From Paracoccus lichenicola (lineage in GTDB: Bacteria > Pseudomonadota > Alphaproteobacteria > Rhodobacterales > Rhodobacteraceae), in contig NZ_WMBT01000011.1 of NCBI RefSeq assembly GCF_009708075.1, forward strand, positions 1 through 55,357: a stretch of 55,357 bases of DNA. The letters are read 5' to 3'. The notes under the pieces are model-generated. The model was not told the origin of the DNA and did not search any database. It saw nothing but the letters and a program-made list of their open reading frames with translations. A program made the position numbers and the translations under genes. Numbering within the stretch: position 1 is the first letter of the stretch; each line of letters starts with the position of its first letter. This document shows positions 12,889-22,576 of this stretch, in pieces.

Positions 12889-14553
12889 ATGCGCAGCGGT
12901 GGTCAGCTTCTGGTGGAATGCCTGGTGGCGCTTGGCGCGGCCAAGGCCTTCGGCGTGCCGGGCGAAAGCTATCTGGCGGTGCTGGACGCGCTGCACGACA
13001 CGGCCGGGCGGCTGGACTTCGTGCTGTGCCGGAACGAAGGGGGTGCTGCCTTCATGGCGGCGGCCTGGGGCAAGCTGACCGGCCAGCCCGGCCTCTGCAT
13101 GGTGACGCGCGGACCGGGGGCGACCAATGCCGCGATCGGCGTGCATACGGCGATGCAGGACAGCGCGCCGATGATCCTGTTCGTGGGCCAGGTGGGCACG
13201 GACATGAAGGGGCGCGAGGCGTTCCAGGAACTCGACTATCGCGCGGTCTTCGGCGGAATGGCGAAATGGGCGGTCGAGATCGACCATGCGGACCGCATCC
13301 CCGAAATCCTGGCCCGTGCCTGGACCACCGCCACCACCGGCCGCCCCGGTCCCGTGGTGATCGCCCTGCCCGAGGACATGCTGACCAGCCCGACCGACGC
13401 CGCCCCCCTGGCCGGTCCCGCGCGCGTGGCCGAACCCGCCCCCACCCCCGATGCGGTGGCCGAGGCGCGCGCGATGCTGTCGGACGCCGCCCGCCCGCTG
13501 ATCCTGATCGGCGGCTGCAACTGGACCGCGGAAGGCCAGCAGGCGCTGCGGGCCTTTGCCGAGGCCAGCGACATCCCCGTGATTGCGGCCTTCCGCTATC
13601 AGGACCGGTTCGACAATTTTTCCCCTGTCTATGCGGGCGAGGCGGGCGTGGGGATGCCGCCGCATGTCAAGGCGCTGATCCGGGACGCCGACGTGATCCT
13701 GGCCATCAACGTCCGCTTCGGCGAGATGACGACCGATGGCTATACGCTGCTGGACGTGCCGGTGCCCGCGCAAAGGCTGATCCACGTCCATGCCTCGGAC
13801 CGCGAGATCGGCAAGATTTATCAGCCGGTGCTGGGCATCCAGGCGGGGCCGAACGCCTTCGCCCGCGCGCTGTCCCCGGTCCGGGGGGACTGGTCCGACT
13901 GGCGCAGGGACGCCCGCAAGGCTTGGGAGGACGGCTTCGACCTGCCGCCGCAACCCTCGCCCGTGGACATGGGGATGGTCACGGCCCATCTGCGTGACGT
14001 GCTGCCCCCGGACGCGATCCTGACGAACGGCGCGGGCAATTTCACCGTCTGGCCGAACAAGTTCTACAAGTTCGGCCCCGAGGCGCGGCTGCTGGCGCCG
14101 CAATCGGGGGCGATGGGATACGGCCTGCCCGCCGCGATTGCGGCCAAGGTGGCCCATCCCGGCCGCACGGTGGTCTGCTTCGCGGGCGACGGCGATTTCC
14201 AGATGACCTGCCAGGAGCTTGCGACATCCGTGCAGGCGGGGGCGCAGCCTATCGTGCTGGTGCTGAACAACGGCATCTACGGCACCATCCGCGCGCATCA
14301 GGAACGCCATTACCCGGCCCGCGTGTCGGGCACGACCATGGTGAACCCCGACTTCGTGATACTGGCCCAAGCCTATGGCTATCACGCCGAGCGGGTGGCA
14401 ACGACCCAGGATTTCCCCGCAGCCTTCGCCCGTGCGCTGGCATCAACCACCGGCGCGCTGCTGGATCTGGACATCTCGCCCGAGGCGCTGACCCCGCGCC
14501 AGACCCTGTCCCAGATGCGCGACGCCGCCCTTGCCGCAAGGGAAAAGGTGTGA
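12889..14553 (+). CDS. Thiamine-diphosphate-dependent enzyme (acetolactate synthase-like)
   Basis: A 554-aa enzyme of the acetolactate synthase/benzoylformate decarboxylase superfamily. The N-terminal PYR domain carries the catalytic glutamate in CRNEGGAAFMAAAW (about residue 48), a central DHAP-synthase-like domain follows, and the C-terminal PP domain holds the ThDP/Mg motif GDGDFQMT and then NNGIYGTI. The ATG at 12889 is preceded by GGGAAAGGA. It stands alone with no ilvN-type regulatory subunit, so it need not be a biosynthetic acetolactate synthase. 2-Oxoacid decarboxylase, sulfoacetaldehyde-type or oxalyl-type activity cannot be excluded from sequence inspection. The family is certain; the substrate is not. 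Confidence 0.85.
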   Translation: MRSGGQLLVECLVALGAAKAFGVPGESYLAVLDALHDTAGRLDFVLCRNEGGAAFMAAAWGKLTGQPGLCMVTRGPGATNAAIGVHTAMQDSAPMILFVGQVGTDMKGREAFQELDYRAVFGGMAKWAVEIDHADRIPEILARAWTTATTGRPGPVVIALPEDMLTSPTDAAPLAGPARVAEPAPTPDAVAEARAMLSDAARPLILIGGCNWTAEGQQALRAFAEASDIPVIAAFRYQDRFDNFSPVYAGEAGVGMPPHVKALIRDADVILAINVRFGEMTTDGYTLLDVPVPAQRLIHVHASDREIGKIYQPVLGIQAGPNAFARALSPVRGDWSDWRRDARKAWEDGFDLPPQPSPVDMGMVTAHLRDVLPPDAILTNGAGNFTVWPNKFYKFGPEARLLAPQSGAMGYGLPAAIAAKVAHPGRTVVCFAGDGDFQMTCQELATSVQAGAQPIVLVLNNGIYGTIRAHQERHYPARVSGTTMVNPDFVILAQAYGYHAERVATTQDFPAAFARALASTTGALLDLDISPEALTPRQTLSQMRDAALAAREKV

Positions 14554-14646
14554 GTCCGCACCCGCCTGGAACCGATCCCCGGCGGCCGGATTTCTAAAGG
14601 CAAGCCGGGCAGATCCCCTGACCGAAGCGACGATCAGAGGTGTTCC

Positions 14647-17600
14647 ATGGCCGACCCCACCCCCGCTTGCGTCGAGGCGCTGGCCCTTCTGCGCGGCCTT
14701 GGTCCCAACGACCGGATCCTGCACGTGACGCGCGACGAACGCGGCGGCGAGGCGCTGGCCGCCTTTCTGCGCGGGGCGCTGCCGGGGCGGCGGGTGCTGT
14801 TCCTGCCGCCCTGGGATTGCCTGCCCTTCGACAGCGCCTCGCCCACGTCTGATGCCATGGGCCGCCGCATGGCCGTTCTGCACCAGCTTCAGGATCCGCA
14901 GGAAGGCGACATCCTGGTGACGCCGCTGTCCGTGCTGATGCAACGCCTGCCGCCGCGCCACGCCGCGCGCAGCTTCCCGGTCCGGGTCGGTCAGGCCCTG
15001 GACGTGGCCGCGCTGGAGGCATTCGCCCGCGCCGCCGGATACGACGCCGACGACCGCGTGGATGAACCGGGCGAGATCGCCATCCGCGGCACCACCGTCG
15101 AGGTGTTCGCGGGCGGGGACGGCCACCCCTGCCGGATCGAGATGTCGGATGGGGTGGTGACGGCGCTGCGCTGCTTCGACCCGGTCACCCAGCGGTCCAC
15201 GGGCGAGATCGAGGCGCTGGAGATCGTTCCGGTCACGGAACTGCCCCCCACTGACGACGCCTGGGAACGCGGGGCCGAACACCGGCTGCCGAAAGCCTGG
15301 GACGCCCTGACGATCCTGCCCGACCACATGGGGGACGCGCGCATCACCGCGCTGCCCGCGACGCTGGAGGCCGCCGACCGCCGCCTCGCCCGGCTGGAAG
15401 AGGCGCGGGCCGAGGCCGAGGAGGACGGCGCCTATCCGCTGCCCCTGGACGCCTTGTATCTTGGCGCGCAGGAATGGGCGGCGCTCGCGTCCCACATCGA
15501 CACGCTGCCGGAACCGGAGTGGGACGCCGTTCCCGCCTTCGCCGCCGCCGCACGCCCGCGCGCCCGGCTGGCGCAGTTCCTGGCCAGCGATGCGGCGGCG
15601 GGACGGCGGGTGGTCTTCGTGGCGGGGTCCGAGGCGGAACGGACGCGCATCATGCGGATGGTGGCGCAGGCCGATGGCCGTCCCCCCGAACCCGCCGCCG
15701 ATTGGGCAGGGTGCGAAGGCCATGACCGTGCGGTGCTGGTGGCCGATGGGGGGCAGGGGGCCGTGACCGGGGATCTGGTGGTCATCACCGCGCAGGACCT
15801 GATGGGCAGCCGGGCGGCCCGAAGGGACAACCGCCAGGTCCCGGCGCAACCCGGCCTGCCCTCTGCCGGGTTCGAGCTGGGGGATCTCGTGGTGCACGAG
15901 GATCACGGGCTGGCCCGGCTGGAGGGGCTTGAGCCGCTGGATCCCGCGAACCCCGGACCCGAGGCGATCCGCCTGACCTTTGCGGGGGACCAGCGGCTGA
16001 TGGTCCCCACCCATGACGCGGGCCGCATCTGGCGCTATGGCACGGCCGAGGCCGGCGTGACGCTGGACCGCCCCGGCGGGACCGCGTGGCAAAAGCGCCG
16101 GGCCGCCACCGCCGAGGCGCTGGCAAGGCTGGCCGATCATCTCGTGGCGCTGACCCGCGCGCGCGATGCGACGACCGCGCCGAAGCTGGTCCCGCCTGCG
16201 CGCGATTACGAACGCTTCGTGGCGCGCTTTCCCTTTCAGCCGACGCCCGACCAGGATCAGGCGGTGCGCGCGGTGCTGGCCGACATGGGTTCGGGGCGGC
16301 CCATGGACCGGCTGGTGATCGGCGACGTGGGCTTCGGCAAGACCGAGATCGCGCTCCGCGCCGCTGCCGCCGCCGCGCTCAGCGGCTGCCAGGTGGCCGT
16401 CTGCGCGCCCACCACGGTTCTGGCGCGCCAGCATTACGAGACCTTCCGCCGCCGCTTCGCCCCCCTGGGGATCACCGTCGGGCACCTGTCGCGGCTGGTC
16501 ACGGGCAAGCCCGCCGCCACCGTCCGCGCGGGCCTGGCCGACGGGTCCATCCGCATCGCCGTGGGCACCCATGCCCTGCTGGGCAAGGGCGTCGGCTTTC
16601 AGGACCTGGGCCTGCTGGTCATCGACGAGGAACAGCGTTTCGGCGCGGCGCAGAAACAGAAGCTGCGGGACCTGGGCCAGGGCCTGCATGTCCTGTCGAT
16701 GAGCGCGACGCCCATCCCGCGCACCTTGCAGGCCGCGCTGGTGGGGTTGCAGGACCTCAGCTACCTGACCACGCCCCCCGCCCGCCGCCGCGCCATCCGC
16801 ACCCTGATCGCCCCCCAGGACGACGCGACCCTGCGCCAGGCGCTGCTGCGCGAACGGCGGCGCGGCGGGCAAAGCTTCGTGGTCGTCCCCCGGGTCGAGG
16901 ACATCGCCCCAGTGGCCGAACGCCTGGCGCGCCTGCTGCCCGACCTGCGCCTGCGCGTTGCCCATGGCGATCTTCCCGCGAAGGAAATCGACGCGACCAT
17001 GGTGGGCTTTGCCCGGGGCGAGGGCGACGTGCTGCTGGCGACCGCCATCATCGAAAGCGGGCTGGACGTGGCGCGGGCCAACACGATGGTGATCCTGCGC
17101 CCGGCGCTGTTCGGGCTGGCGCAGTTGCACCAGCTTCGCGGCCGGGTCGGGCGCGGGGCGGCGCAGGCCTATTGCCATCTTCTGACGGCCGAGGGCGAGG
17201 ATCTGGCCCCTGACGCGCAAAAGCGCCTTGGCACCTTGCAGGCGATGGACCGTCTGGGGGCCGGCATGGCCATCAGCGCCGCCGACCTGGACCGGCGCGG
17301 CGCGGGCGACCTGGGGGGCGACAAGCAGGCGGGCCATGTCCAGCGCGTCGGGCTTGGCCTTTACCAGGAGATGCTGGCATCCGCCCTGCGCCGCGCCAAG
17401 GGGGAACCCGACGCCCCGCCTCCGCCGCAGGTCCCGGGCGAGCCGGGCCATATCCCCGCCGACTATATCCCCGAGCCGGAAACCCGCATCGGCCTGTATC
17501 ACCGCATCTCGCGCGCCGCGCGGTCCGACGACGTGGCGCGCCTGGCGGACGAGATCGCCGACCGCTTCGGCGCGCCGCCCCCGCCGGTGGAAACGCTGTT

Positions 17601-17832
17601 GCGCGCCGCCGAACTGCGCGCCCTGGCGGCAAGCCTGGGGGTGGCGGCGCTCAGCCTGGGTCCCGAGGGGGTGGCGCTGGATCTGCGCGAGGGTGTGCGG
17701 GTCGAGGACTATGCCGCACAACTGTCGGGCTGCGAAGGGCTGTCCTGCCAGGACACGCGCCTGGTGCTGCGTCACACCGGTCCCGAGGACCGGCTGGAGG
17801 TCGCGGCCAACCTGCTGGAACGCATGGCCTGA
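14647..17832 (+). CDS. Mfd-like transcription-repair coupling helicase, diverged
   Basis: A 1061-aa SF2 translocase with Mfd architecture. In order it has a UvrB-like N-terminal module ([14 protein letters not shown] near residue 57), an RNA-polymerase-interacting segment ([18 protein letters not shown] near residue 415), helicase domains with Walker [13 protein letters not shown] (about residue 558) and DEEQ box (about 659), SATPIPRT, the translocation motif region, and a C-terminal TRCF domain. It is shorter than typical Mfd (about 1150 aa). The stretch after residue 200, which in canonical Mfd holds a conserved LPFF-type region, is poorly recognisable. It may be the only Mfd or a second, specialised copy. 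The promoter is unclear: a GGAAC-N16-GATT upstream is a poor match. Confidence 0.85.
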   Translation: MADPTPACVEALALLRGLGPNDRILHVTRDERGGEALAAFLRGALPGRRVLFLPPWDCLPFDSASPTSDAMGRRMAVLHQLQDPQEGDILVTPLSVLMQRLPPRHAARSFPVRVGQALDVAALEAFARAAGYDADDRVDEPGEIAIRGTTVEVFAGGDGHPCRIEMSDGVVTALRCFDPVTQRSTGEIEALEIVPVTELPPTDDAWERGAEHRLPKAWDALTILPDHMGDARITALPATLEAADRRLARLEEARAEAEEDGAYPLPLDALYLGAQEWAALASHIDTLPEPEWDAVPAFAAAARPRARLAQFLASDAAAGRRVVFVAGSEAERTRIMRMVAQADGRPPEPAADWAGCEGHDRAVLVADGGQGAVTGDLVVITAQDLMGSRAARRDNRQVPAQPGLPSAGFELGDLVVHEDHGLARLEGLEPLDPANPGPEAIRLTFAGDQRLMVPTHDAGRIWRYGTAEAGVTLDRPGGTAWQKRRAATAEALARLADHLVALTRARDATTAPKLVPPARDYERFVARFPFQPTPDQDQAVRAVLADMGSGRPMDRLVIGDVGFGKTEIALRAAAAAALSGCQVAVCAPTTVLARQHYETFRRRFAPLGITVGHLSRLVTGKPAATVRAGLADGSIRIAVGTHALLGKGVGFQDLGLLVIDEEQRFGAAQKQKLRDLGQGLHVLSMSATPIPRTLQAALVGLQDLSYLTTPPARRRAIRTLIAPQDDATLRQALLRERRRGGQSFVVVPRVEDIAPVAERLARLLPDLRLRVAHGDLPAKEIDATMVGFARGEGDVLLATAIIESGLDVARANTMVILRPALFGLAQLHQLRGRVGRGAAQAYCHLLTAEGEDLAPDAQKRLGTLQAMDRLGAGMAISAADLDRRGAGDLGGDKQAGHVQRVGLGLYQEMLASALRRAKGEPDAPPPPQVPGEPGHIPADYIPEPETRIGLYHRISRAARSDDVARLADEIADRFGAPPPPVETLLRAAELRALAASLGVAALSLGPEGVALDLREGVRVEDYAAQLSGCEGLSCQDTRLVLRHTGPEDRLEVAANLLERMA

Positions 17833-17849
17833 CTGGGGCGGGGCCGTAT

Positions 17850-18036
17850 CGGGCGGGATCAGGAAACGCGACGAGTGTTTCCCCCGACTTTGTCCGGCGG
17901 TGCAACCAGAAACGGTGCAATCCTGCGGCCACGAAAGGCCGGCGCCCGACCCGAAGGGGGGCGCTGGCCGGGCCTTTGAGGTCCGGCGGTTCGGGAAAGA
18001 TAGGTCGCGAGATGGCGAAGGCGATGGCCTTCGCCA
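17850..18036 (+). repeat. Structured dispersed repeat, copy A
   Basis: This fills most of the gap between convergent Mfd-like and M42 genes. Long blocks match the reverse complement of 45829-46041: CGGGCGGGATCAGGAAACGC, CCAGAAACGGT, GGCCGGCGCCCGACCC, GGCGCTGGCCGGGCCTT and a terminal hairpin. The hairpin (18013-18036) has a perfect 10-bp stem TGGCGAAGGC/GCCTTCGCCA with a 4-base loop. An inner stem GCCGGGCC/GGTCCGGC pairs through a G-U wobble, where copy B has the fully paired version. It has no open frame of note. It could be a mobile palindromic element, a bidirectional terminator or a structured RNA. Confidence 0.75.
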
Positions 18037-18082
18037 CTTCAAACGCGGCCCGTTTATCGAGGCCGATCCCCCGGTGCCTTCC

Positions 18083-19150
18083 CTACATCGGCGTGAAATC
18101 CGTGTCCGGGCGCAGGCGGCGGCAGTATTCGCAGACCAGGTCGATGGTGGCCTGAATGTCGTCGAGGCAGACCACCTCGGACGGGGTGTGCATGTAGCGC
18201 AGCGGCACGGAGATCAGGCCGGTGGCGACGCCGCCCCCCAGTTCCTGGATCACGCGGGCGTCCGTGGGGCTTGTGCCGCCGGATGCCTGGTGCTGCCAGG
18301 GGATGCCCTTCTCCTCGGCGGCCGCGACCAGCAGGTCGAACACCACCGGGTTGGTGTTGGCCCCCTGCAGGATGCCGGGTCCCTTGCCCAGGTCCAGCCT
18401 GCCCTGATCCTCGGGGCAGGCGCGGGGATAGTCCATGGCCACCCCCATGTCGATGGCCAGCGCCGTGCGGGGCGCGATGTTGAACCCCGCCGCCTTGGCG
18501 CCGCGAGAGCCGATCTCCTCTTGCACGGTGCCCAGGATGTAGAACCCGACATCTGGGTGCACGCCTCCCTCCTGGGCCAGGCAGCGCACCAGTTCGGCGC
18601 CGATCAGCAGGCCCACCTTGTTGTCGAAGGCCCGGCCCACGGCCAGCTGGCCGCTGAGGGTCGCGAAGCCGGCGTCGATGGTCACGGGACTGCCGATCCG
18701 GACGACCTTTTCGGCCTCCTCCCGCGACGAGGCGCCGATGTCGATCCACAGATCCTTCAGGGTCGGCGTCTCGTTGGAATCCTTGGCCTTGAAGGTCTGG
18801 ATCGCCTTGCGCCCGACCACCCCCGGCACGGTCTCGTGTCCGTGGACGCAGACGCGCTGTCCGATCTCGGTCGCGACATCGGTGCCGCCGATGGTGTTGA
18901 AATACAGGAACCCGTCCTTGTCGATGTGATGGACGATGAAGCCGATCTCGTCCATGTGGCCCGCATACATGAAGCGCACCGGCGCGTCCGGGTTGATGAC
19001 GGCGCTGACATTGCCCAGGATGTCGGTCGTGACCTTGTGCGCGAAGGGCTGCACCCGATCGCGGTAAAGCCTGGCCACCGGCTGTTCGAAGCCGCTGGGC
19101 GACGGGGCCGCGACGATGGCCTTGAGAAAATCGAGCGCGTCATCACGCAT
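18083..19150 (-). CDS. M42-family metallo-aminopeptidase
   Basis: A 355-aa cytoplasmic co-catalytic metallopeptidase of the M42 (TET/FrvX) family, which forms large oligomers that trim peptides. Expected ligands are visible: His65 and Asp67 in GHMDEIG, Asp in FDNKVG (near residue 178), the Glu pair in TVQEEIG, Asp in AIDMG, and His in RYMHTPSE near residue 320. Length fits the family. The ATG at 19150 has AAGGGA upstream, and a GGAAC-N16-GGTT promoter lies 30 bases before it, which suggests induction in stress, possibly for peptide recycling. It is monocistronic and ends at the repeat region. Annotators sometimes call this family endoglucanase; the peptidase call is safer. Confidence 0.9.
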   Translation of the reverse strand: MRDDALDFLKAIVAAPSPSGFEQPVARLYRDRVQPFAHKVTTDILGNVSAVINPDAPVRFMYAGHMDEIGFIVHHIDKDGFLYFNTIGGTDVATEIGQRVCVHGHETVPGVVGRKAIQTFKAKDSNETPTLKDLWIDIGASSREEAEKVVRIGSPVTIDAGFATLSGQLAVGRAFDNKVGLLIGAELVRCLAQEGGVHPDVGFYILGTVQEEIGSRGAKAAGFNIAPRTALAIDMGVAMDYPRACPEDQGRLDLGKGPGILQGANTNPVVFDLLVAAAEEKGIPWQHQASGGTSPTDARVIQELGGGVATGLISVPLRYMHTPSEVVCLDDIQATIDLVCEYCRRLRPDTDFTPM

Positions 19151-19179
19151 GGCTGCATCCCTTGCTGGAAGGTGTCGTT

Positions 19180-19204
19180 AACCCTGAGGCAAGCGCGATG
19201 TTCC
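19180..19204 (-). promoter_or_regulatory. EcfG-type promoter for the M42 peptidase
   Basis: Minus strand GGAAC (19204-19200), 16-base spacer, GGTT (19183-19180), 30 bases before the ATG at 19150. Confidence 0.6.
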
Positions 19205-19295
19205 AGATCTCGCCGGGCCGAATGCGGAAAATTCGGGCAGGGACGGGATCGCGGGATGCCGGTCCGGCATTCCCGCAATCCCGGTCGGGATGGGC

Positions 19296-19826
19296 CTACC
19301 TGATCCGCCGCACGGGCCTGCGGTCGTGGCTGCGGTCGTCCCGCCTGCCCCACAGCGCCACCGCCACCACCGTGACCGCCGCGCCGATGGCCAGCTTGCG
19401 GACAAGGCCGTCGCGGTTGTGGCGCCATTCGGCGCCCATGCCCATCTCGGCGGGCAGGTTCGGGACATGGCCGTGGGCCAGATCGCCGACGATCCCCTCG
19501 ACCATGTTGATGCGGTCGGCGCCCAGCAGCATCAGCCAGTGCCGCCAGTCGGATTCGCTGTAGCCGAAGGCCGCGCGCCGAACCATGCCGCTGAGGCCCG
19601 AGGGCGGCGACGCCGTGCCGAAGACCGCGGGGCGGCGGTTGTATTCCATCGACCGAAGCACCTCGATATCGGCCCGTTGCAGGGGCGGGCGGTCCCAGTC
19701 CATGCCCCCCTTGGTATCGCCCGCGCGGTCGCGCATCGGATAGGTCGGGTCGTTTTTGGGATCGGCGTCCACGCCCCATCCGTTCACCTCGGCCGGGTCG
19801 ATCATCTGCCGCGATTTCTGCGCCAT
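19296..19826 (-). CDS. Hypothetical protein with C-terminal membrane segment
   Basis: A 176-aa protein starting MAQKSRQMIDPAEVNGWG that I do not recognise. The N-terminal two thirds are polar. One hydrophobic stretch near the C-terminus (KLAIGAAVTVVAVALWG) is followed by a very basic tail (Arg/Asp/His-rich), suggesting a tail-anchored inner-membrane protein with the basic end in the cytoplasm. The ATG at 19826 is preceded by AGGAGGACAGGAAGC, so I prefer it to a longer in-frame start. It begins 13 bases after the alcohol dehydrogenase stop and is probably expressed from the same stress-type promoter. Function unknown. Confidence 0.75.
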   Translation of the reverse strand: MAQKSRQMIDPAEVNGWGVDADPKNDPTYPMRDRAGDTKGGMDWDRPPLQRADIEVLRSMEYNRRPAVFGTASPPSGLSGMVRRAAFGYSESDWRHWLMLLGADRINMVEGIVGDLAHGHVPNLPAEMGMGAEWRHNRDGLVRKLAIGAAVTVVAVALWGRRDDRSHDRRPVRRIR

Positions 19827-19839
19827 GCTTCCTGTCCTC

Positions 19840-20991
19840 CTAGCGTCCGCCGTTGGGGTAGAGAACCGGCTTGATGCAATCGTCAAGCTTGGCGGAAAAC
19901 ATGTGATAGGCGTCCGAGATCTCTTCCAGCGGGATCCGGTGGGTGATCAGCGCCTTGGGGTCGATCCGGCCCTCGCGGACATGCTCGATCAGGCGCGGCA
20001 GCAGCCGCTTGACCGATGCCTGGTTGGCGCGGATCGTGATGCCCTTGTTCAGCACGTTGCCGATGGGGATCATGTTGCCCGTGGGACCATAGACGCCCAC
20101 GATGGACACAACCCCGCCCTTCTTGACCGAGTTGATCGCCCAGTGCAGCGCGATGGCCGACCCGGCCTCCAGCTTCATCTTCTTGCCCAGGATCGTGCGG
20201 ATGGGGCTGCCCGAGGCGTCCCCGCCCACGGCGTCGATGCAGACATCCGCGCCCAGGCCGTCGGTCTGCTTCTTGATGAAGACCGCCATGTCGTCGATGG
20301 CCAGGAAGTTGTAAACCTCGGCCGGGGCATAGCGGCGCGCGAAATCCAGCCGGTAATCCAGGTGGTCGATCACGATGACGCGGCCCGCGCCGAACAGCCA
20401 GGCGCAGCGCGCGGCCATGATGCCCACGGGTCCCGCGCCGAAGACGACAACGGTGTCGCCCATCTGGATGCCGCCCATCTCGGCCGCCTGATAGCCGGTG
20501 GGCACCACGTCGGTCAGCATCACCGCGTCGTCGGGATCCATCCAGTCGGGGATGAGCGCCGGTCCCACGTCGGCATAGGGCACGCGCACGTATTCCGCCT
20601 GCCCCCCGTCATAGCCGCCCGCCGTGTGCGAATAGCCATAGATGCCGCCCACCGCCGTGGCCTGGGGGTTGGATTCGTGGCAGTTGCCGAACAGGCCCTG
20701 CTTGCAGAAATGGCACTGGCCGCAGGCGATGTTGAAGGGCACCAGCACGTGATCGCCGGGCTTGAGGTTCGTGACCTCGGCGCCCACCTCCTCGACGATG
20801 CCGCAGAATTCGTGGCCGAAGGTCATGCCGATCCGGGTGTCGGGTACCAGGCCGTGATAAAGATGCAGGTCCGATCCGCAGACGCAGGACCGGGTGACGC
20901 GCACGATGGCGTCGCGCGGGTGCTGTATGGCGGGTTCGGGCTTGGAGCTTGCCCGCACGCGGTGCGGTCCCCTGTAATCGGCAGCGAGCAC
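19840..20991 (-). CDS. Zinc-dependent alcohol dehydrogenase (MDR family)
   Basis: A 383-aa medium-chain dehydrogenase of the formaldehyde-dehydrogenase-like branch, which oxidises an alcohol or aldehyde with NAD(P). Catalytic zinc ligands are Cys in CVCGSDLH and the His-Glu pair in FGHEFCGIVEEVG. Structural zinc cysteines are in CGQCHFCKQGLFGNC. The Rossmann motif is VFGAGPVGIMAARCA near residue 180. The start is a GTG at 20991, supported by AAGGAGGATCAACC just upstream. Substrate cannot be told. The gene is followed closely by a membrane-anchored unknown protein and preceded by a GGAAC-N16-AGTT promoter. Confidence 0.9.
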   Translation of the reverse strand: MLAADYRGPHRVRASSKPEPAIQHPRDAIVRVTRSCVCGSDLHLYHGLVPDTRIGMTFGHEFCGIVEEVGAEVTNLKPGDHVLVPFNIACGQCHFCKQGLFGNCHESNPQATAVGGIYGYSHTAGGYDGGQAEYVRVPYADVGPALIPDWMDPDDAVMLTDVVPTGYQAAEMGGIQMGDTVVVFGAGPVGIMAARCAWLFGAGRVIVIDHLDYRLDFARRYAPAEVYNFLAIDDMAVFIKKQTDGLGADVCIDAVGGDASGSPIRTILGKKMKLEAGSAIALHWAINSVKKGGVVSIVGVYGPTGNMIPIGNVLNKGITIRANQASVKRLLPRLIEHVREGRIDPKALITHRIPLEEISDAYHMFSAKLDDCIKPVLYPNGGR

Positions 20992-21020
20992 GGTTGATCC
21001 TCCTTGCAGACCTGTGGTGC

Positions 21021-21045
21021 AACTGCGCCGAAGGGAACTGGTTCC
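21021..21045 (-). promoter_or_regulatory. EcfG-type promoter for the alcohol dehydrogenase operon
   Basis: Minus strand GGAAC (21045-21041), 16-base spacer, AGTT (21024-21021), 30 bases before the GTG start. The -35 lies inside a small palindrome GGAACTGGTTCC. The first base of the -10 differs from the other copies. Confidence 0.45.
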
Positions 21046-21072
21046 GGCCCCGGGGACGGGACCGGGCGCCTT

Positions 21073-22113
21073 TCAGTTCGTGGCCTGTCCCTGGGCCAGG
21101 AAGAAGCGCACCATCTCGGCGCTGGCATCGGGACCCTGCGGGTCGGTGTATGATCCGCCGGGCTTGCCGCCGGACCAAGCATGGCCCAGGCCGTCGATCC
21201 GCCAGTGGTCCAGCAGGACGCGGCCATCGGGCAGGGTGGTCGTCTCGCGGGTAAAGCGCCGGGTGCCCGCCGTGCCGGTCTGCTTGTCCAGCATCGTCTG
21301 GACCGGCCCGGCGGCCAGCGTGGCCCCGGCGATGCGGTCGCCGTTCAGGGGATGCACGGTGCGGTCGGCGCTGCCGTGAAAGACGATGGTGGGGGTGGGC
21401 ACGGCGTCCCTTCGGCCCGGGGCCTCGGGCGCGCCCTGGCCGCTCATCGCCGCAAAGGCCGAGGGCACGTCCCTGGCCGCGCCGAAGGGCAGGCCGGAAT
21501 GGGCGCCCACGGCGGCGAAGACATCGGGATGGGTCTGGCCCAGGATCACCGCCATGGCCGCGCCCGCCGACAGGCCCGCCACGAAGATCCGGTCCCGCGG
21601 CACGTCGTGGCGGGATGCCAGATCCAGGGTCATCTGCGCCAGGATCTCGGGCTCGCCCCGGCCCCGGCGCTGGTCGCCGGCGCTGAACCAGTTCCAGCAG
21701 GACTGGGCGTTCTCGCCCCGCGACTGGTGGGGATAAAGGGCGACCAGCCGGTGTTCTTCTGCCAAGGCGTTCATGCCCGTGCCGCGTGCGAAATCGGCCG
21801 GATCCTGCGTGCAGCCGTGCAGCATGACGACCATGCCCCGGATGCCTTTGTCCGCCGAGGCCGGCACATAGGCCAGGTAATCCCGGCTGCCCGCCGCGCA
21901 GGCAAAGCGGTCGGACGTGAGGGTGGCCCCCGGCGGAACGGGATCCGCCGGGGCGCGCGCCGCCGGGGCGGCAAAGGGCGGCTGGAAGCCCGCTTGCTGC
22001 CCGGGAAGGCTCAACCCGTGCTGGGCCAGGGTGCGCTGCACCAGGTCGCTTGCGCCGTTCAGGCGCAACTCGCCCATCGCCTGGCGCAGGGCGCCGACGT
22101 TGAAGGTCTTCAT
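21073..22113 (-). CDS. PHB-depolymerase-family esterase (LpqC-like)
   Basis: A 346-aa alpha/beta hydrolase of the polyhydroxybutyrate depolymerase/feruloyl-esterase-like family. The nucleophile is Ser182 in VAGLSAGAAM; Asp in HGSADRTVHP and His in GLGHAWSGG complete the triad. An HGCTQDP oxyanion segment is near residue 99. There is no signal peptide; a helical N-terminal stretch of about 60 residues precedes the hydrolase fold, so it likely acts inside the cell. It may act on PHB oligomers or on aromatic or short-chain esters. The start has AAGGAC upstream. It lies 20 bases after the RHH regulator, which probably controls this two-gene unit. Confidence 0.85.
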   Translation of the reverse strand: MKTFNVGALRQAMGELRLNGASDLVQRTLAQHGLSLPGQQAGFQPPFAAPAARAPADPVPPGATLTSDRFACAAGSRDYLAYVPASADKGIRGMVVMLHGCTQDPADFARGTGMNALAEEHRLVALYPHQSRGENAQSCWNWFSAGDQRRGRGEPEILAQMTLDLASRHDVPRDRIFVAGLSAGAAMAVILGQTHPDVFAAVGAHSGLPFGAARDVPSAFAAMSGQGAPEAPGRRDAVPTPTIVFHGSADRTVHPLNGDRIAGATLAAGPVQTMLDKQTGTAGTRRFTRETTTLPDGRVLLDHWRIDGLGHAWSGGKPGGSYTDPQGPDASAEMVRFFLAQGQATN

Positions 22114-22133
22114 GGTGTGTCCTTTGCGAAGGG

Positions 22134-22550
22134 TCAGAGAATACGGTCGGCCAGGGCCTTCTTCAGTTCGGGGCTGGCCTGCAACGCGCCCAGGACCGAG
22201 ATCGAACCGATCGTGGCCCGCGCCAGTTCCGGCGAAACATCGGGATCGAAGCGCGCGAGGCCCACGACCTTGACATGCAGCACCTCGCCCGCTTTTCGGG
22301 CAGCTTCAAGCTCGGCCCGGCCAAAGTCGCGCAGGCCCATGTCCATCATGTGCCGCTGGACCGAGCGGGACAGCACGTCGCGGTGGCTGTCCAGCTGGTT
22401 GCGGATCGCCGTGCGGATGAAGTCGCTGCGGTTGGAATAGAACCCTTCCTGCACCAGCAGGTCGATGCGGCCCAGATCGACATAGCCGAGGTTGATGGTG
22501 ATCTTCTCGGTCTCGGGAACCCTGTCGCGCAGGGGTCGTATCTCTGCCAT
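22134..22550 (-). CDS. Ribbon-helix-helix (CopG/Arc-type) transcriptional regulator
   Basis: A 138-aa protein. An N-terminal segment KITINLGYVDLGRIDLLVQEG followed by SNRSDFIRTAIRNQL matches the beta strand and two helices of an RHH fold; the rest is a helical extension of unknown use. I chose the ATG at 22550 because GGAG lies 8 bases before it, although ATG at 22556 is also in frame. The leader holds an inverted repeat CCATCC-GTGT-GGATGG just upstream of the ribosome-binding site, a likely autoregulatory operator. It forms a unit with the downstream esterase. Confidence 0.75.
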   Translation of the reverse strand: MAEIRPLRDRVPETEKITINLGYVDLGRIDLLVQEGFYSNRSDFIRTAIRNQLDSHRDVLSRSVQRHMMDMGLRDFGRAELEAARKAGEVLHVKVVGLARFDPDVSPELARATIGSISVLGALQASPELKKALADRIL

Positions 22551-22560
22551 GGCCATATCT

Positions 22561-22576
22561 CCATCCGTGTGGATGG
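22561..22576. promoter_or_regulatory. Inverted repeat, candidate RHH operator
   Basis: CCATCC, a 4-base gap GTGT, then GGATGG, immediately before the regulator's ribosome-binding site. Further GGATG and GGATT half-site-like words follow at 22583 and 22594. RHH proteins commonly bind tandem short half sites and repress themselves, so autoregulation is plausible. Confidence 0.45.

Noticed and set aside
14568..14592. GGAAC-N16-GATT upstream of the Mfd-like gene as another EcfG-type promoter
   Set aside because: The -10 lacks the GTT core shared by all other copies, so I do not count it.
14443..18042. Very long open frames opposite real genes, such as the one covering the Mfd-like gene and 35227-39066 opposite or across the permease
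   Set aside because: Such frames are expected in high-GC DNA. Their translations are repetitive Arg/Gly/Ala/His-rich, with no domains, and the other frame encodes clear families.
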